Of a DNA stretch of 32,293 nt, positions 11,601 to 29,569 are shown one piece after another (position 1 is the first letter of the stretch; each line of letters starts with the position of its first letter). The translations under genes and the position numbers were made by a program. The DNA lies in the NCBI RefSeq assembly GCF_024171785.1, contig NZ_JAMTCK010000034.1:6227-38519 (forward strand). The letters run 5' to 3'. Under the pieces are notes generated by a model. The model worked only from the letters and a program-made list of their open reading frames with translations, was not told the DNA's origin and did no database searches. The stretch is from Goodfellowiella coeruleoviolacea. Its GTDB lineage: Bacteria > Actinomycetota > Actinomycetes > Mycobacteriales > Pseudonocardiaceae.

Positions 11601-14600
11601 GGACTCCTCCAACCGAGCCACGGCCTCCTGCTCAGGCAGGCTGACCGAGACCATGCCACCCGTGCCGGCCAGACGCGCCAACGCCTGACTGCGCAACGCC
11701 ACCACCCGCGCGGCGTCCGCCAGCGACAACACTCCCGCCACGTGCGCGGCGGCGATCTCACCCTGACTGTGTCCCACCACCGCCGCCGGCTCCACCCCAC
11801 ACGAGCGCCACACCGCCGCCAGCGACACCATCACCGCCCACAACAGCGGCTGGACCACCTCCACCCGATCCGGCCACACCCCCGAGGACACCAACTCCAC
11901 CACCGAGAAGTCCACCCACGGCGACAGCACCTCATCACAGGCCCGCACCGACTCGGCGAACACCCCCGACTCCACCATCAACCGCCGACCCATACCAGCC
12001 CACTGCGAACCCTGACCGGGAAACACGAACACCACCCGGCGTGTCCCAGTCACCGCCACCGACCCCATCTGGTCGGTCTGGGCCAAGCCCGCCAGCAGTT
12101 CGTCGCGGTCGGCACCGACAACCACGGCACGGTGCTCGAACACCGACCGGCCCACCGCCAACACCCGACCCACCGCGGCCACATCCAACCCCGGCCCGGC
12201 CTCCGCCGCGAACTCCCGCAACCGCACGACCTGGTCCCGCAACGCCGCCCGCGACCGGCCAGACACCACCCACGGCACCACACCACCAGCAGACCCACCC
12301 GCGGACACATCCACCCCAGGCGCCTGCTCCAGAATCACATGCGCATTCGTCCCACTGATCCCGAACGAGGAAACGCCAGCGCGGCGCGGCCGGTCCACAT
12401 CAGACCAGGACACCGATTCGGTCAACAGCCGCACCGCACCCGACGACCAGTCCACGTGCTGGGTGGGTTCGCTCACGTGCAGCGTCCGCGGAAGCAGTTC
12501 GTTGCGCAGCGCCATGACCATCTTGATCACGCCGGCGACGCCGGCAGCGGCCTGGGTGTGCCCGATGTTGGACTTTACCGATCCCAACCACAGTGGACGG
12601 TCCGCTGGCCGGTCCTGGCCGTAGGTGGCCAGCAGGGCGTCAGCTTCGATCGGGTCACCCAGTGTGGTGCCGGTGCCGTGCGCCTCCACCGCGTCCACAT
12701 CGGACGCTGTCAGTCCGGCGTTGGCCAATGCCGCCCGGATCACCCGCTGCTGCGACGGCCCGTTCGGCGCGGTCAACCCGTTCGAGGCGCCATCCTGGTT
12801 CACCGCACTACCCCGCACCACCGCCAGAACCTGGTGGCCATTGCGCTGGGCATCGGACAACCGCTCCACCACCAGCACACCCACGCCCTCGGACCAGCCG
12901 GCACCGTCCGCCGCGGCCGAGAACGCCTTGCACCGACCGTCCGGAGCCAGCCCACGCGCCTTGCTGAACTCCACGAAGGTCCCCGGCGTCGCCATCACGG
13001 TCACGCCACCGGCGAGCGCCATGCTGCACTCGCCCTGCCGGAGCGCCTGGATGGCCAGGTGCAACGCCACCAGCGACGACGAACACGCCGTGTCAACGGT
13101 GATCGCCGGGCCCTCCAGCCCGAACGTGTAGGCGATCCGACCGGACAGCACACTGCCCGAGTTGCCCACCCCCAGGAATCCTTCGACATCCTCCCCTGTG
13201 GTTGACAGGTGTGCCCCGTAGTCGTGGTACATCAAGCCGGCGAACACCCCGGTCTGGCTGCCGCGCAGGCTGTCCGGTCGGATTCCCGCCCGCTCGAACG
13301 CCTCCCAGGACGCCTCCAGCAGCAGCCGGTGCTGCGGGTCCATCGCCAGCGCCTCGCGTGGCGAGATGCCGAAGAAGCCCGGGTCGAACTCGGCCGCCTC
13401 AGCCAGGAACCCGCCCTCGCGCACGTAGCTCCGCCCCGGCCGACCCGGCATCGGGTCGTAGAGCGCCTCGATGTCCCAACCGCGGTCGGTGGGGAATCCA
13501 GAGATCGCGTCGACTCCGGAGTGGACGAGCCGCCACAGGTCCTCGGGCGAGGTGACCCCACCGGGGAACCGACAGCTCATGCCGATGATGGCGATCGGCT
13601 CGTCCAGTTCGACCGTCAGTGCCGGCTTCCGCTCCGCCCACTTCCCCGTACCAACCAGCCCGACACGGATGTGTTCGGCGAGGACATTCGGGGTCGGGTA
13701 GTCGAAGACCAGCGCGGCCGGTAGCCGCAGTCCGGTGACCGAAGTCAACCGGTTGCGCAGTTCGACGGCCGTCAGCGAGTCGAACCCGAGTTCCTGGAAG
13801 GTCCGGTCCGGGGCTACCGCGTCCAGTCCAGGGTGACCGAGCACTGCGGCCACGTGTGTCCGCACCAGGTCCACCAGCACCGGGAGGTGCTCGCTGTCCG
13901 GTAGGTCCGCCAGTCGCCGCCGCAGGGACGAACTCTCCTCCACGGTCGAGGCGCGACGAAGCGCGGACCGGAGCAGGGCGCGCAGCACCGGGGGCACCGG
14001 GTTCGCCCCGATGCGTGCGCGCAGCGCGGACAGGTTCAACGGCACCGGCAGCAACACGTCGGTGCTGGTGGCCAACGCTCGGTCGAACAGGGCCAGGCCC
14101 TGGTCGTTGGTCAGCGGCACCAGCCCGTTGCGGTCCATCCGACGCAGGTCGGTCTCGGCCAACTCGCCGGTCATGCCGCTTGCCTCCGCCCACAGCCCCC
14201 AGGCAAGGGACTGGGCTGGCAGCCCGGCTGCCCGCCGGTGCTGGGCCAGCGCGTCGAGGAACGCGTTGGCCGCCGCGTAGTTCGCCTGCCCCGCCGTACC
14301 CAGAGTGCCGGCGGCCGAGGAGAACAACACGAACGCGGACAGGTCCAGCCCCTGAGTCAACTCGTGCAGGTTGACCGCACCGTCCACTTTGGGCCGGAGC
14401 ACTGTCTCGAACTGCTCGGTCGTCAACGACTCCACCACGCCGTCCGCCAGCAGACCCGCCGCGTGCACGACCGCGGTCAACGGGTGTTCGCGTGGGATGC
14501 CTGCCAACACCGCGGCCAACTCATCGCGCTCGGCCACGTCACAGGTAGCGATCGTGACGTCCGCACCGAACTCCGTCAGCTCAGCCACCAGGTTCGCCGT

Positions 14601-17600
14601 CCCAGCGGAGTCCGCTGCGCCGCGCGTGGTCAACACCAGACGCCGCACCCCGTGCTCGGTCACCAGGTGCCTGGCCAGCAACCGCCCCAAGGTGCCCGTG
14701 CCGCCAGTCACCAGCACCGTGCCCTGAGTGGCGAACACCGGCCCGCCATCGGGCTTGGCTGCGCCAGCCCTGGTCAGTCTGGGAGCGAACAGCGTGCCGT
14801 TCACGTCCAGCGCCAACTGGCTCTCGTCGGTGAACGCCAGTGCTGGCAACGCGGCGTCAGCAGGTTGGTCAGCCAGATCGAGCAGCACGAACCGGCCGGG
14901 GTGCTCGGTCTGGGCGGACCGGACCAGACCCCAGACCGCCGCTGCCGCTGGATCAACCCCGGCGCCGTCCGAGGCTGTCACCACGGCATGTCTGGTTACC
15001 AGAACCAGGCGTGCGGATGCACAGCGCTCCTCAGCCAGCCACTGCCGCACCAGGTCGAGCGCGGTCAACGCGAGATGACGTGCCCGGGCCGAAAGATCAG
15101 CCACGGGCTGCTCCGACACCAACATCGGCGCCAACACCAGATCGGGCACGGCATCGCCGGTGGCGAGAAGGCCGGTGAGGTCGGTGTGACACCGCACGAC
15201 CACCCCGGCAGTGGCTGTCAACCCGAGGTCGTCCTGGCCGAGCACGGCCACGGTTTCGACCTGGTCGGCTGGTGCCGTGACCGGCAACCACTCCAGTTGG
15301 AACAGCGCGTCCTGGTGCGGGTCGCGCGCTTCCGCCAACTGGTCCGGCGCCATCGGCCGCAACACGAGCGACCGCACCGTGGCCACAGGCGCGCCGGCCG
15401 GGTCGGCGAGCTGAACCGACACCGCGTCGGTGCCGGCCGGGGACAGCTTGACCCGGAGGCGGGTCGCACCCACAGCTCGCACGTCAACTCCGGTCCAGGC
15501 GAACGGCAACAGGCCAGCACCATCCGCTGACTGCTGTGCTCCACCCAGTCCAGCGGCGTGCAGCGCGGCGTCCAGCAGGGCGGGATGAATGCCGAACCGC
15601 GCCGCATCCGCGGTGGCCTCGCTCGGCAGGCTCACCTCGGCGTAGATGTCATCGCCACGACGCCAGGCCGCGCGCAGGCCCTGGAACGTGGGCCCGTAGG
15701 CGAAACCACCCTCTGCCAGTCGCTCGTACAGGCCGTCCACCGGCAGCGGCTCGGCCCGCTCCGGCGGCCACACCCGCAGATCGATCAGCTCGCCAGAACC
15801 ACCGCGTGCCAACGTGCCGGTCGCATGCCTGGTCCACGGCCGGTCAGTGGTGTCATCCTGTGGCCGAGAGTGCACCGTGACCGGACGGCGGCCGTGTTCG
15901 TCCTCAGCGCCCACCGCGACCTGAACCTCAAGACCACCCTGTTCAGGCAGCACCAGTGGTGCCGCGAGGACCAGGTCCTCCACCACCTCGCAGCCCACCT
16001 GCTGGCCGGCCCGAACCGCGAGTTCGAGCATGGCGGTGCCGGGGAGTAGGACGGTACCCAGCACGGCGTGATCAGCCAGCCACGGATGCGACCGCAACGA
16101 ACAGGACGCCTCAACACCGGACTCCTCCAACCGAGCCGCGGCCTCGTCGGCGGACAGCGCGACCGAGACCATGCCACCCGTCCCGGCCAGACGCGCCAAC
16201 GCCTGACTGCGCAACGCCACCACCCGCGCGGCGTCCGCCAACGACAACACTCCCGCCACGTGCGCGGCCGCGATCTCCCCCTGACTGTGCCCCACCACCG
16301 CCGCCGGCTCCACCCCACAGGAGCGCCACACCGCGGCCAGGGACACCATCACCGCCCACAACAGCGGCTGGACCACCTCCACCCGATCCGGCCACACCCC
16401 CGAGGACACCAACTCCACCACCGAGAAGTCCACCCACGGTGACAACGCCTCATCACAGGCCCGCACCGACTCCGCGAACACCCCCGACTCCGCCATCAAC
16501 CGCTGACCCATACCGGCCCACTGCGAACCCTGACCAGGGAACACGAACACCACCCGCCGGGTACCGGTCACCGCCACCGAACCCACCTGGTCGGTCTGGG
16601 CCAAGCCCGCCAGCAGTTCGTCGCGGTCGGCGCCGACAACCACGGCACGGTGCTCGAACACCGACCGGCCCACCGCCAACACCCGACCCACCGCGGCCAC
16701 GTCCAACCCCGGCCCGGCCTCCGCCGCGAACTCCCGCAACCGCACGACCTGGTCCCGCAACGCCGCCCGCGACCGGCCAGACACCACCCACGGCACCACA
16801 CCAGCGGTCGGCACTGGCTGTTCGCCTGGCGCCGTGGCCTCATCAGGCACGTTCTCTTCAAGGATGACGTGGGCGTTGGTACCACTGACCCCGAAGGACG
16901 AGACACCTGCACGGCGCGGCCGGTCGGTTCGTGGCCAGTCCCTTGCCTCGGTCAGCAGTTCCACGCCGCCGGCCGACCAGTCCACATGCGACGACGGCTG
17001 ATCCACGTGCAACGTCTTCGGCAACACCCCGTGCCGCATGGCCAACACCATCTTGATCACACCACCAACACCAGCAGCCGCCTGAGAATGCCCGATGTTC
17101 GACTTCAACGAACCCAACCACAACGGACGGTACACCGGCCGATCCTGACCATAGGTCGCCAACACCGCCTGCGCCTCGATCGGATCACCCAACGTCGTAC
17201 CGGTGCCGTGCGCCTCCACCACATCCACATCGGAAGCGGACAGCCGCGCCGCCGCCAACGCCTGCTGGATCACCCGCTGCTGGGACGGCCCGTTCGGCGC
17301 GGTCAACCCATTCGACGCACCATCCTGATTCACCGCACTACCACGCACCACCGCCAATACCGGATGCCCGTTGCGCCGCGCATCCGACAACCGCTCCACC
17401 AACAGCATGCCCACACCCTCAGCCCAGGCAGTGCCATCAGCAGACTCGGCGAACGCCTTGCACCGACCGTCCGGAGCCAACCCACGCTGCTGACTGAACT
17501 CCACGAATCCCTCGGGTGTGGCCATCACGGTGACCCCACCGACCAGCGCCAGCGAACATTCGCCCTGGCGCAGCGCGTGGCCGGCCAGGTGCAGCGCCAC

Positions 17601-18233
17601 CAGTGACGACGAACACGCCGTGTCCACCGTGACCGCAGGGCCCTCAAGTCCGAAGGTGTAGGCGATGCGACCGGAGAAAACGCTCGCCGCGTTGCCGGTC
17701 AGCAGATAGCCACCGAGCCCCTCGGTGGTCTCGCTCGCGCCTGGCCCGGAGATCTGGGCCATGCCGCCGACGAACACCCCGGTCTGACTGCCCTGGAGGG
17801 AAGTCGCCGGGATACCGGCCCGTTCGAACACCTCTGCCGAGACTTCGAGCAGCAATCGCTGCTGCGGGTCCATTGCCAACGCCTCGCGTGGGCTGATGCC
17901 GAAGAACTCCGCGTCGAACAGGGCGGCGTCGTGCAGGAACCCACCCTCCCGCACGTAGGACCGGCCGGGCCGGCCAGGCTCTGGGTGGTAGAGCCGTTCG
18001 AGGTCCCAGCCCCGGTCAACCGGGAAGCCGGAGATGGCGTCCACCTCGTTGGTGACGAGCTGCCAGAGTTCCTCCGGCGACCGCACTCCACCCGGATACC
18101 GGCAGCTCATGGCCACGATGGCCAGTGGTTCGCCGTCCTTCTCCTCCACCTCGCGCAGGCGAGCCCGCACATCGTGCAGGTCCGCCGTCACCCGCTTGAG
18201 GAAGTAGCGAAGCTTGTCTTCACTTGTCGTCAT
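2658..18233 (-). CDS. PKS-D: trimodular type I PKS (one module with a truncated AT)
   Basis: A 5191-residue protein with three modules: KS-AT(truncated)-DH-KR-ACP (1-1540), KS-AT-KR-ACP (1544-3062) and KS-AT-DH-ER-KR-ACP (3067-5105), then a C-terminal docking region (5117-5191). The ATG at 18233 is chosen because GAGGA lies 7 nt upstream and the protein then opens with a docking coiled coil ([19 protein letters not shown]). An in-frame extension of 14 residues upstream is unlikely. The gene holds the only TTA leucine codon I found in the window (residue 4967). It is a large in-frame gene with no stop, so the AT truncation did not destroy the reading frame. The last codons contain the ribosome site of PKS-E, whose start is 6 nt after this stop, implying coupled translation. 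Confidence 0.97.
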   Translation of the reverse strand: MTTSEDKLRYFLKRVTADLHDVRARLREVEEKDGEPLAIVAMSCRYPGGVRSPEELWQLVTNEVDAISGFPVDRGWDLERLYHPEPGRPGRSYVREGGFLHDAALFDAEFFGISPREALAMDPQQRLLLEVSAEVFERAGIPATSLQGSQTGVFVGGMAQISGPGASETTEGLGGYLLTGNAASVFSGRIAYTFGLEGPAVTVDTACSSSLVALHLAGHALRQGECSLALVGGVTVMATPEGFVEFSQQRGLAPDGRCKAFAESADGTAWAEGVGMLLVERLSDARRNGHPVLAVVRGSAVNQDGASNGLTAPNGPSQQRVIQQALAAARLSASDVDVVEAHGTGTTLGDPIEAQAVLATYGQDRPVYRPLWLGSLKSNIGHSQAAAGVGGVIKMVLAMRHGVLPKTLHVDQPSSHVDWSAGGVELLTEARDWPRTDRPRRAGVSSFGVSGTNAHVILEENVPDEATAPGEQPVPTAGVVPWVVSGRSRAALRDQVVRLREFAAEAGPGLDVAAVGRVLAVGRSVFEHRAVVVGADRDELLAGLAQTDQVGSVAVTGTRRVVFVFPGQGSQWAGMGQRLMAESGVFAESVRACDEALSPWVDFSVVELVSSGVWPDRVEVVQPLLWAVMVSLAAVWRSCGVEPAAVVGHSQGEIAAAHVAGVLSLADAARVVALRSQALARLAGTGGMVSVALSADEAAARLEESGVEASCSLRSHPWLADHAVLGTVLLPGTAMLELAVRAGQQVGCEVVEDLVLAAPLVLPEQGGLEVQVAVGAEDEHGRRPVTVHSRPQDDTTDRPWTRHATGTLARGGSGELIDLRVWPPERAEPLPVDGLYERLAEGGFAYGPTFQGLRAAWRRGDDIYAEVSLPSEATADAARFGIHPALLDAALHAAGLGGAQQSADGAGLLPFAWTGVDVRAVGATRLRVKLSPAGTDAVSVQLADPAGAPVATVRSLVLRPMAPDQLAEARDPHQDALFQLEWLPVTAPADQVETVAVLGQDDLGLTATAGVVVRCHTDLTGLLATGDAVPDLVLAPMLVSEQPVADLSARARHLALTALDLVRQWLAEERCASARLVLVTRHAVVTASDGAGVDPAAAAVWGLVRSAQTEHPGRFVLLDLADQPADAALPALAFTDESQLALDVNGTLFAPRLTRAGAAKPDGGPVFATQGTVLVTGGTGTLGRLLARHLVTEHGVRRLVLTTRGAADSAGTANLVAELTEFGADVTIATCDVAERDELAAVLAGIPREHPLTAVVHAAGLLADGVVESLTTEQFETVLRPKVDGAVNLHELTQGLDLSAFVLFSSAAGTLGTAGQANYAAANAFLDALAQHRRAAGLPAQSLAWGLWAEASGMTGELAETDLRRMDRNGLVPLTNDQGLALFDRALATSTDVLLPVPLNLSALRARIGANPVPPVLRALLRSALRRASTVEESSSLRRRLADLPDSEHLPVLVDLVRTHVAAVLGHPGLDAVAPDRTFQELGFDSLTAVELRNRLTSVTGLRLPAALVFDYPTPNVLAEHIRVGLVGTGKWAERKPALTVELDEPIAIIGMSCRFPGGVTSPEDLWRLVHSGVDAISGFPTDRGWDIEALYDPMPGRPGRSYVREGGFLAEAAEFDPGFFGISPREALAMDPQHRLLLEASWEAFERAGIRPDSLRGSQTGVFAGLMYHDYGAHLSTTGEDVEGFLGVGNSGSVLSGRIAYTFGLEGPAITVDTACSSSLVALHLAIQALRQGECSMALAGGVTVMATPGTFVEFSKARGLAPDGRCKAFSAAADGAGWSEGVGVLVVERLSDAQRNGHQVLAVVRGSAVNQDGASNGLTAPNGPSQQRVIRAALANAGLTASDVDAVEAHGTGTTLGDPIEADALLATYGQDRPADRPLWLGSVKSNIGHTQAAAGVAGVIKMVMALRNELLPRTLHVSEPTQHVDWSSGAVRLLTESVSWSDVDRPRRAGVSSFGISGTNAHVILEQAPGVDVSAGGSAGGVVPWVVSGRSRAALRDQVVRLREFAAEAGPGLDVAAVGRVLAVGRSVFEHRAVVVGADRDELLAGLAQTDQMGSVAVTGTRRVVFVFPGQGSQWAGMGRRLMVESGVFAESVRACDEVLSPWVDFSVVELVSSGVWPDRVEVVQPLLWAVMVSLAAVWRSCGVEPAAVVGHSQGEIAAAHVAGVLSLADAARVVALRSQALARLAGTGGMVSVSLPEQEAVARLEESAADGVAVAAVNGPSSVVLSGPVGPLTEVVAGWEAAGVRCRWVPVDYASHSAQVEGIQAEVLAAADGVSAQPSAVAWCSTVTGDWVDPSTLDSGYWYRNLRLPVRLDEVIARLIAEGYSAFVECSPHPVLTVGVEQRAEVAGRDDVLAVGTLRRDQDGLRQFYSALGQAWVGGVTVDWARVYPEQPAGGEAGLAGLPTYAFQRQRFWLDRTAQPIAALSSAEARFWAAVDSADTAALAADLTIDESSLAEILPALTAWRTQQQQKSAVDRLRYRISWQPLTESTASTLTGTWLAVGASAELDWARSVLTDAGANVILVPVDDQDVDRGTLARTLRDAVADQPVQLSGVLSLTALDSGRHPVHPAVPSGLAATMTLVQALGDADVAAPLWLLTRGAVSTGPADPITDPAQAMVWGLGRVLRQEHPGRWGGLVDLPSTLDAPATARLVGALTRVVDEDQIAIRAIGWFGRRLVHAAADSEADSREWTPRGTVLVTGGTGGLGAHVARWLAGNGAEHLLLVSRSGPAAEGAEELHAALTELGAEVTIAACDVSDRAALADLLASLPAHHPLTAVVHTAAVLDDAVLDALSLDQVDRVLRVKAQAAVNLHELTRDLDLSTFVLFSSLAGTYGGAGQGNYAPGNAFLDAFAQYRRAAGLPATSIGWGHWAGGGMAEGSLENRLRQRGVPSMAPELALTALEQVLNRDETFVVVADIEWEQALAAGELPSPLIRDLPEIQRHTSQTEVAESAATSLIDRFTALSPAERNRHVLNLVRDQIAGVLGFASGDEVEPGRAFRELGFDSLTSVELRNRLSAAVGLRLPATLVFDYPSPTELTQYLITEITGASPVEQTVQTGRGVTDEPIAIVAMSCRFPGGVNSPEDLWQLLDGGRDTVVPFPRDRGWDEEAVYHPDPEQPGRSYVRHGSFVAGVTDFDADFFGISPREALAMDPQQRLLLEASWEVLERGGIDPAALRGSDVGVFVGTNGQDYSTLLMNAAETVEGYLGTGSAASVFSGRVAYTFGFEGPAVTIDTACSSSLVALHLAAQALRQGECSMALAGGVTVMSTPIGFVEFSRQRGLAPDGRCKPFAGTADGTAWGEGVGVLLVERLSDARRNGHQVLAVLRGSAVNQDGASNGLTAPNGPSQQRVIRAALANAGLNPSDVDAVEAHGTGTRLGDPIEAQALLATYGQGRPIDRPLWLGSVKSNIGHTQAAAGVAGVIKMVLAMRHGVLPKTLHVDEPTPQVDWSAGAVELLTEAREWPETDLPRRAGVSSFGISGTNAHVILEQASVESEVVPAGGVGLSVVPWVLSARSEAALRGQAERLRSFVAEHPEVTTVDLAWSLVTSRSALEHRAVVVGADREELLSGLAAVAEQRDASAVVRDTSGSGRLAFVFTGQGGQRVGMGRELYAAFPVYAQAFDEVCAEFEPGLADVVFGTAPGVDETQWTQPALFAVEVALTRLLASWGVRPDVVMGHSIGEITAAHVAGVLSLADAARLVRARAGLMGALPAGGAMLAVAATQAEVSEVGLPGGVDIAAVNGPQAVVLSGPEAEIAELGEVWKARGRSVKRLRTSHAFHSALMDPMLADFRVALAGVRFAEPEIGIVSNLTGELAGEGLVSDPEYWVRHVRGTVRFADGITTLHDQGVATVLEVGPDAVLTAMVSESVPDGVAAVPVLRRDRPEVQSLVAAVGRLHARGATVDWSSLFAGTGARRVELPTYAFQRERYWLESGLVSGDVGAVGLVSPEHPLLGAAVALAGGDGFLFTGVLSVRTHPWLADHAVMGTVLLPGTAFVELALRAGEQAGCGTVEELTLAAPLVLPEQGNVRIQVRVGAADETGRRPVSVHSNRDGSEEVWTQHATGVLAAEPSSASVELTQWPPADATALPVDDLYERLEQRGFSYGPVFQGLRAAWRRGTEVFAELSLPADQQGEASRFGLHPALLDAAMHALGLGEFFENDGQGRLPFSWAGVSLTAAGAASLRARLTPVTPGTVAVTVADSTGRPVLSVGALTLRPVSEAQLAEARGGGRDSLFRVDWVDVPLSASTAQDGCVQIGGTGAPGNSVGDSTVDRYADVTELSAALAAGAAVPAQVLLPLLSTGESPVAAAHAVTTEVLAAVQAWLADERLVNSRLVVVTRGAVAVDAAEQVVDLAAAAVWGLVRSAQSEHPGRFVLVDTDNPDTLPSLPTGVDEPQLAVRGGRVLAPRLARLVEAGLPLPPGDVPWRLAVTAAGTVDGVAAVPCPDVLEPLAGRQVRIAMRTAGINFRDVLNVLGMYPGEAGPLGQEGAGVVTEVGPEVTDLAPGDRVFGLFPGTFGPVAVTDARLVARIPEGWSFDQAASVPVAFLTAYYGLVELADLRPGESVLVHAAAGGVGMAAVQLATCLGAEVFCTASTGKWDTVRELGVPDERIASSRTLEFAEQFRAATAGRGVDVVLNALAGTFVDASLGLLADSGRFLEMGKTDVRDAAEIRDRTGASYRAFDLGEASADLTARMLGELLRLFERGDLRPLPVSTWDLRNAPDAFRHMSQALHVGKLVLTLPRRLDPTGTVLVTGGTGALGGAIARHLVENGVRNLLLASRRGPDAEGAGELIGELTAVGARVDVVAVDVSDRVALAELLAGIPAERPLTAVVHTAGVLDDGTVEQLTAQRVDAVLRPKVDAAWHLHELTLDRDLAAFVLFSSAAGVSGAAGQGNYAAANAFLDALAQHRRVTCGQPAVSLAWGLWAQQSGMTGTLGEADRLRMSRAGMRPLTLEQGLQLFDVGLASAETLVVPMRLDTGALSNRSGDVPPLLRGLVRAPARRAANTDPVDASSLRRRIAGLTPAERDRELLELVRTNMAVVLGHANAAAVDPNRGFLELGFDSLTAVELRNRLTAATDLRLPATLIFDYSSPADLAAHLRAELGGDDDVVAPEIPLLAELDRLEAALLAAPVSDSARSALSGRLQTLVAKWNGTTTQVDETADRLSTATVDDLFDFIDNALSHGDSRS
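2661..2667 (-). promoter_or_regulatory. Ribosome binding site of PKS-E inside the end of PKS-D
   Basis: AAGGAGC on the coding strand, made of the codons for the last residues of PKS-D and placed just before its TGA. The core is 10 nt before the TTG start at 2649-2651. Terminating ribosomes could re-initiate here, coupling the two proteins. Confidence 0.7.
3333..3335 (-). promoter_or_regulatory. TTA leucine codon in PKS-D (possible bldA-type control point)
   Basis: Codon for Leu4967 in the segment [10 protein letters not shown] near the end of the module 3 KR. It reads GGC TTA GCC in frame. I checked the other TAA trinucleotides I found on the plus strand (for example near 2089, 6450, 8571, 20471 and 24308); they are out of frame with the PKS genes. 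In Streptomyces and relatives TTA codons are read by the rare tRNA made by bldA, which can make translation depend on developmental stage. That the same holds in this host is inference. Confidence 0.75.
6432..7706 (-). repeat. Malonyl-AT repeat block, copy 2 (PKS-D module 3)
   Basis: 425 codons from [11 protein letters not shown] to QRERYWL. It is equal in length to the copy at 20442-21716. By eye about 40 of 425 residues differ, clustered near the [10 protein letters not shown] segment and two short patches; most of the rest is the same even at DNA level. Confidence 0.9.
9048..13604 (-). other. PKS-D module 2: KS-AT(methylmalonyl)-KR(B-type)-ACP
   Basis: Residues 1544-3062 of PKS-D. KS has Cys1717, His1852 and His1892. 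AT (2066-2390) has GHSQG (Ser2156) and YASH (2257-2260), the methylmalonyl-CoA signature. The segment from about 2425 (AEARFWAAV) to 2480 looks like the KR dimerization element. KR (2480-2925) has TGGTGGLG, Lys2808, Ser2831, Tyr2845 and Asn2849. LDD is present at 2788-2790, there is no Trp at the A-type position (Tyr2837 instead) and Asn2844 precedes the Tyr, which fits B1. A D-configured hydroxyl beside an unepimerised methyl is therefore predicted. The ACP (2970-3050) has GFDSL with Ser3009. Confidence 0.93.
11643..12281 (-). repeat. Methylmalonyl-AT half repeat, copy B (PKS-D module 2)
   Basis: Partner of 16161-16799, same length and no net gap. Here the AT continues intact through YASH to the post-AT linker, so this copy shows what module 1 lacks. 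Confidence 0.9.
16024..16100 (-). repeat. 77-bp identical DH segment, copy at the truncation junction
   Basis: Identical base for base to 32199-32275 in the PKS-A DH. The identity ends exactly at 16100, where the AT remnant begins, marking the breakpoint between codons for Cys711 and Ser712 of PKS-D. Confidence 0.9.
16101..16556 (-). pseudogene. Truncated acyltransferase domain (N-terminal half only) inside PKS-D module 1
   Basis: Residues 560-711 of PKS-D contain the AT from [11 protein letters not shown] through [14 protein letters not shown] to GTGGMVSV and RLEES, as in module 2 of the same protein. The sequence then reads GVEASC and continues directly with [13 protein letters not shown] of the DH. 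Missing are the AAVNGP region, the YASH motif with the catalytic His, the ferredoxin-like subdomain tail (SPHPVL) and the post-AT linker (PTYAFQR). By comparison with modules 2 and 3, about 245-250 residues are absent. The Ser nucleophile remains, but an AT cannot be expected to work without the His and half its fold. The frame is intact. It could be a true deletion or an assembly collapse in repetitive DNA; the sequence alone cannot decide. Confidence 0.9.
16161..16799 (-). repeat. Methylmalonyl-AT half repeat, copy A (PKS-D module 1)
   Basis: 213 codons from [11 protein letters not shown] to GTGGMVSV. The protein differs from the copy at 11643-12281 at only four positions (V550/M2056, Q577/R2083, A581/V2087, A596/V2102), while scattered synonymous changes show that it is not a literal copy. 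Similarity drops just after GGMVSV, before the truncation point. Confidence 0.9.
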
Positions 18234-18240
18234 TGGACAG

Positions 18241-18245
18241 TCCTC
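18241..18245 (-). promoter_or_regulatory. Ribosome binding site of PKS-D
   Basis: GAGGA on the coding strand, 7 nt before the ATG at 18231-18233. The 66-nt gap between PKS-C and PKS-D is the longest in the window; I see no hairpin followed by T residues in it, so read-through from PKS-C is expected. Confidence 0.7.
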
Positions 18246-18299
18246 GGGATGGTTTCGGTCGGGGAGACGCGGCACGGGGTTCGTGTGTGGGATCGCTGG

Positions 18300-26198
<7,899 letters not shown>

Positions 26199-26204
26199 CG
26201 TCGA

Positions 26205-26213
26205 CTCCACTCC
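26205..26213 (-). promoter_or_regulatory. Ribosome binding site of PKS-C, supporting a TTG start
   Basis: The coding strand reads GGAGTGGAG, two GGAG cores; the nearer one is 6 nt before TTG at 26196-26198. The protein then begins MTTNEEK, as docking domains commonly do. A GTG overlaps this site at 26208-26210 and would be an alternative start with a weak upstream site. Confidence 0.65.
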
Positions 26214-26241
26214 GACGGCATGAGCAGGCACCGGGCCGGAC

Positions 26242-29200
26242 TCATGACGCCCCCAGTTCTCGGTCAAGAAGCTCGAACATGTCGGCCGCGCTGGCCGCGG
26301 TCAGGTCCTTGTCGGTCAGGTCGACGTCCAGGTGGAACGCGGTGCTCTCGGCCTCGGTTCGGGCCTCGGCGGCCCGGCCGAGCGCGTGCACCGCGGATTC
26401 GAGCACGTCCAGCTGGGTCGACGCGGGTGGCGGCGGCGCGCTCTCCACCGCCAGTGCGCGCAGGTGCTCGACCAGTTCCCTCGGTGTCGGGTAGTCGAAG
26501 ACCAGCGTCGGCGGCAGCGACAGTCCGGTCGTCCGGCTCAGCCGGTTGCGCAGTTCCACGGCGGCGGCCGAGTCGACTCCGGCGTCCCGGAAGGACCGGC
26601 CGAGGTCCATGTCGTCCGGGCTCGGGTAGCCCAACACCGCCGCGCCCTCCGCGCGCACCAGCCTGGACAGCATCCGCCGCTGCTCGACTTCGGGCGCCCT
26701 GACCAGTTGGTCGGCCCAGGCGTTGGCGTGGTCCGCCAGCGGCTGGACCGGCTCGGCCGGGACCGCGCCATCCCCGCCCCTGCCGGCCATGCCGCTGGTC
26801 AACCAGTAGCGCTGGCGCTGGAACGCGTAGGTGGGCAGGTCGATCTGGCGGGCACCGGCAGCGGCCAGGCCGCTTGTCCAGTCCACGTCGACACCGCGGA
26901 CGTACGCCTCGGCCAGGGACAGGTGGAACCGCTGCGGCCCGCCCTCGTCCCGGCGCAGCGAACCAACCACCACGGCGGGAACGCCGGCCTCGGCAACGGT
27001 CTGCTGCACCCCCATGGTCAGCACGGGGTGCGGGCTGACCTCCACGAACGCGTCGTGCCCGGTGGCCAGCAGACGGGTCACGGCTGGTTCGAACAGCACG
27101 GGCTGACGCAGGTTGGCGAACCAGTACTCGGCGTCCAGCTGCCGGGTGTCCAGCCAGTCGGCGTGCACAGTGGACATGAACGCGACCTCACCGGATCGGG
27201 GCCGGACCGAGGCGAGTTCGGTCAGCAGCCGGTCCCGGACCCGGTCGACGTGCGCCGAGTGCGACGCGTAGTCCACCGGGATCCGCCGGGCGCGCACGTT
27301 CTCGGCCGCGCAGTGCGCGAGCAGCTCGTCCAGTGCGCCCGCCGCACCGGACACCACCACTGATCGCGCGCCGTTCACCGCGGCGAGCGACAGCTGGTCA
27401 CGCCACGGCCGCAGCAGCGCCGTGGCCTCGGCGGCGGAGACCAGCAGCGAGACCATGCCACCCAGGCCGGACAGTTCGACCAGGGCCTTGCTGCGCAACG
27501 CCACCACGCGGGCGGCGTCCGCCAGGCTCAGGGCACCCGCGACGCAGGCGGCGGCGATCTCGCCCTGGCTGTGGCCGACCACGGCGGCCGGCTGGACCCC
27601 GTGCGAGCGCCACAGCGCCGCGAGCGACACCAGCACCGCGAACAGTGCCGGCTGCACCACGTCCACCCGGTCCAGGCCGGGCGCGCCAGGGGTTTGGCGG
27701 AGCACGTCGAGCAGGGACCAGTCGGTGACCGGCTCCAGGGCGGCGGCGCACTCGGCCATCCGCTCGGCGAACACCGGCGAGGTCGTCAGCAGCTCCCGGC
27801 CCATGCCCAGCCACTGCGCGCCCTGGCCGGGGAAGACGAACACCGTCCTGCCGGTCACGTCCACCCGGTCGGTGGCGAGGTTGGCCGCGGGCTCGGCCTC
27901 GGCCAGCGCGGCCAGGCCACGCCGCAACGCGGGCAGGTCTGCCCCCACCACCACGCCCCGGTGGTCGAAGGCGCTTCGGGTGGTCAGCAGCGAGTACGCC
28001 ACGTCAGCGGGGTCGGCTGGCGGTTGTGCGTCGATCCGGGCCAGCAGGGCGGCGGCCTGACCACGCAGACCGGCCGCGCTGCGTCCGGTCAGCACCCAGG
28101 ACACCACACCGGGCTCGGCGCGATCGGCGGCCGGTTCGGCCACCGGCACGGCCGGGGCCTGCTCCAGGATGACGTGCGCGTTGGTGCCGCTGATCCCGAA
28201 CGAGGACACCGCGGCCCGGCGCGGCCGATCGGTCTCCGGCCAGTCCCGTGCCTCGGCGAGCAGTTCGACCGCACCCATCGTCCAGTCCACTCGCGACGAC
28301 GGCTGGTCCACGTGCAGCGTCCTGGGCAGCACACCGTGCCGCATGGCCTGGATCATCTTGATCACGCCCGCGACGCCGGCGGCGGCCTGGGTGTGCCCGA
28401 TGTTGGACTTGACCGATCCGATCCACAGTGGACGTTCAACTGGTCGGTTCTGGCCGTAGGTGGCCAGCAGGGCCTGTGCCTCGATCGGGTCACCCAGGAC
28501 GGTGCCGGTGCCGTGCGCCTCCACCGCGTCCACATCGGACGGTGTGAGCCCGGCCGCGGCCAGCGCCGCGCGGATCACCCGCTGCTGGGCGGGGCCGTTG
28601 GGCGCGGTCAGGCCGTTGGACGCGCCGTCCTGGTTGACCGCACTGCCCCGCAGCACCGCCAGCACCGGGTGCCCGTTGTGCTGCGCGTCGGACAACCGCT
28701 CCAGCGCCAGCACCCCGACCCCCTCGGCGAACCCCGTGCCGTCCGCCTGGTCGGCGAAGGCCCGGCACCGCCCGTCCGGGGAAACCCCACCCTGCCTACT
28801 GAACTCCACGAACAACGCCGGTGTCGGCATCACGGTGACCCCACCGGCCAGCGCCATGGTGCACTCGCCCTGCCGCAGCGCCCGCGCGGCCAGGTGCAAC
28901 GCGACCAACGACGACGAACACGCCGTGTCCAGGGTCAGCGCCGGCCCCTCCAGGCCGAGCGTGTAGGCGATCCGGCCGGAGGCCAGGGAACCCGTGTTGC
29001 CCATCAGCAGTCGCCCGGTCTGCTCGGCGCTCGAAGCGCCCGCGCCGTAGTCCTGGTGCATCACCCCGGCGAACACCCCGGTCCGGCTCCCGCGCAGGCT
29101 CAGCGGGTCGATCCGGGCGCGCTCGATGGCCTCCCAGGACGCCTCCAGCAACAACCGGTGCTGCGGATCGGTCACTTCCGCCTCACGCGGTGATGTGCCG

Positions 29201-29523
29201 AAGAACTCGGCGTCGTACCCGCCGGGGTCGGCGAGGAAACCGCCGCGCCGGGTGTGCGAGTGCCCTGGTTCGCCGGGCTGGTACAGCTCGTCGAGGTCCC
29301 AACCGCGGTCGGTCGGGAAGTCGGTGATCGCGTCCTGCCCGTCGGCCAGCAGCCGCCACAGGTCCTCCGGCGTCCGCACCCCGCCCGGGAAGCGGCAGCT
29401 CATGCCGATCACCGCGATCGGCTCGTCCCGCCGCTCGTCCAGTTCACGCAGGCGCTGGCGCGCCTGGTGCAGTTCCAGCGTCACCCACCGAAGGGCCTCC
29501 AGCACCTGGTCGCTGTCAGTCAT
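26242..29523 (-). CDS. PKS-B: monomodular type I PKS, KS-AT-ACP, methylmalonyl-type, non-reducing
   Basis: A 1093-residue, one-module protein. Residues 1-33 are an amphipathic coiled-coil docking domain. KS, about 34-455, has Cys202 (DTACSSS), His337 (EAHGTGT) and His377 (NIGHT). AT, about 560-880, has GHSQG with Ser652 and YASH at 752-755, the established methylmalonyl-CoA signature. The sequence then goes directly to the ACP (950-1020, Ser985) with no KR, DH or ER, so the beta-keto group made here should persist. The ACP motif is [10 protein letters not shown] rather than the [10 protein letters not shown] seen in the neighbours. The C-terminal docking region (1037-1093) is shorter and less regular than in the other proteins. 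The start is ATG at 29523, behind GAGGAGG at 29534-29540; an upstream in-frame extension would run into PKS-A and lacks docking-domain similarity. Confidence 0.97.
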   Translation of the reverse strand: MTDSDQVLEALRWVTLELHQARQRLRELDERRDEPIAVIGMSCRFPGGVRTPEDLWRLLADGQDAITDFPTDRGWDLDELYQPGEPGHSHTRRGGFLADPGGYDAEFFGTSPREAEVTDPQHRLLLEASWEAIERARIDPLSLRGSRTGVFAGVMHQDYGAGASSAEQTGRLLMGNTGSLASGRIAYTLGLEGPALTLDTACSSSLVALHLAARALRQGECTMALAGGVTVMPTPALFVEFSRQGGVSPDGRCRAFADQADGTGFAEGVGVLALERLSDAQHNGHPVLAVLRGSAVNQDGASNGLTAPNGPAQQRVIRAALAAAGLTPSDVDAVEAHGTGTVLGDPIEAQALLATYGQNRPVERPLWIGSVKSNIGHTQAAAGVAGVIKMIQAMRHGVLPRTLHVDQPSSRVDWTMGAVELLAEARDWPETDRPRRAAVSSFGISGTNAHVILEQAPAVPVAEPAADRAEPGVVSWVLTGRSAAGLRGQAAALLARIDAQPPADPADVAYSLLTTRSAFDHRGVVVGADLPALRRGLAALAEAEPAANLATDRVDVTGRTVFVFPGQGAQWLGMGRELLTTSPVFAERMAECAAALEPVTDWSLLDVLRQTPGAPGLDRVDVVQPALFAVLVSLAALWRSHGVQPAAVVGHSQGEIAAACVAGALSLADAARVVALRSKALVELSGLGGMVSLLVSAAEATALLRPWRDQLSLAAVNGARSVVVSGAAGALDELLAHCAAENVRARRIPVDYASHSAHVDRVRDRLLTELASVRPRSGEVAFMSTVHADWLDTRQLDAEYWFANLRQPVLFEPAVTRLLATGHDAFVEVSPHPVLTMGVQQTVAEAGVPAVVVGSLRRDEGGPQRFHLSLAEAYVRGVDVDWTSGLAAAGARQIDLPTYAFQRQRYWLTSGMAGRGGDGAVPAEPVQPLADHANAWADQLVRAPEVEQRRMLSRLVRAEGAAVLGYPSPDDMDLGRSFRDAGVDSAAAVELRNRLSRTTGLSLPPTLVFDYPTPRELVEHLRALAVESAPPPPASTQLDVLESAVHALGRAAEARTEAESTAFHLDVDLTDKDLTAASAADMFELLDRELGAS

Positions 29524-29533
29524 GGCGAGGCAA

Positions 29534-29540
29534 CCTCCTC
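29534..29540 (-). promoter_or_regulatory. Ribosome binding site of PKS-B
   Basis: GAGGAGG on the minus strand, 10 nt before the ATG at 29523. It lies in the 46-nt gap after the PKS-A stop and decides this start over upstream in-frame codons. No promoter-like or hairpin sequence is evident in the gap. Confidence 0.8.
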
Positions 29541-29569
29541 GGGACGGCCCGGCGTCGAACGTGATGAGG

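Larger units (their letters stand above)
13614..18233 (-). other. PKS-D module 1: KS-AT(truncated)-DH-KR-ACP
   Basis: Residues 1-1540 of PKS-D. The KS (35-458) has Cys207, His342 and His382. The AT begins normally at about 560 and keeps GHSQG (Ser650), but ends at about residue 711, where the sequence becomes DH. The DH (712-970) keeps [10 protein letters not shown] (His722), YGPTFQG (846-852) and Asp888, but lacks the N-terminal HPLLG region. The KR (975-1400) has TGGTGTLG, Lys1282, Ser1305/1306, Tyr1319 and Asn1323, with LAD at the LDD position and no Trp; this is B-type. The ACP (1450-1525) has Ser1486. At about 1540 residues it is roughly 250 shorter than expected for this architecture. 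KR, DH and ACP look competent; chain extension depends on how, or whether, the ACP is loaded. Confidence 0.92.

Noticed and set aside
10965-13205. Plus-strand open frame of 746 codons opposite PKS-D module 2
   Set aside because: Antisense to KS and AT with all catalytic motifs. Composition is His/Arg/Pro-rich and there is no domain or ribosome site.
18234-18299. Promoter or terminator in the largest intergenic gap
   Set aside because: 66 nt with no clear -10/-35 pair and no stem followed by T residues; only a ribosome site can be supported.
26199-26267. N-terminal extension of PKS-C from TTG at 26267
   Set aside because: It would overlap the PKS-B coding end, has no docking similarity, and a better ribosome site serves 26198.
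26500-26610. PKS-B ACP as inactive because of the changed motif
   Set aside because: The DS pair with the phosphopantetheine Ser985 is present; only flanking residues differ.
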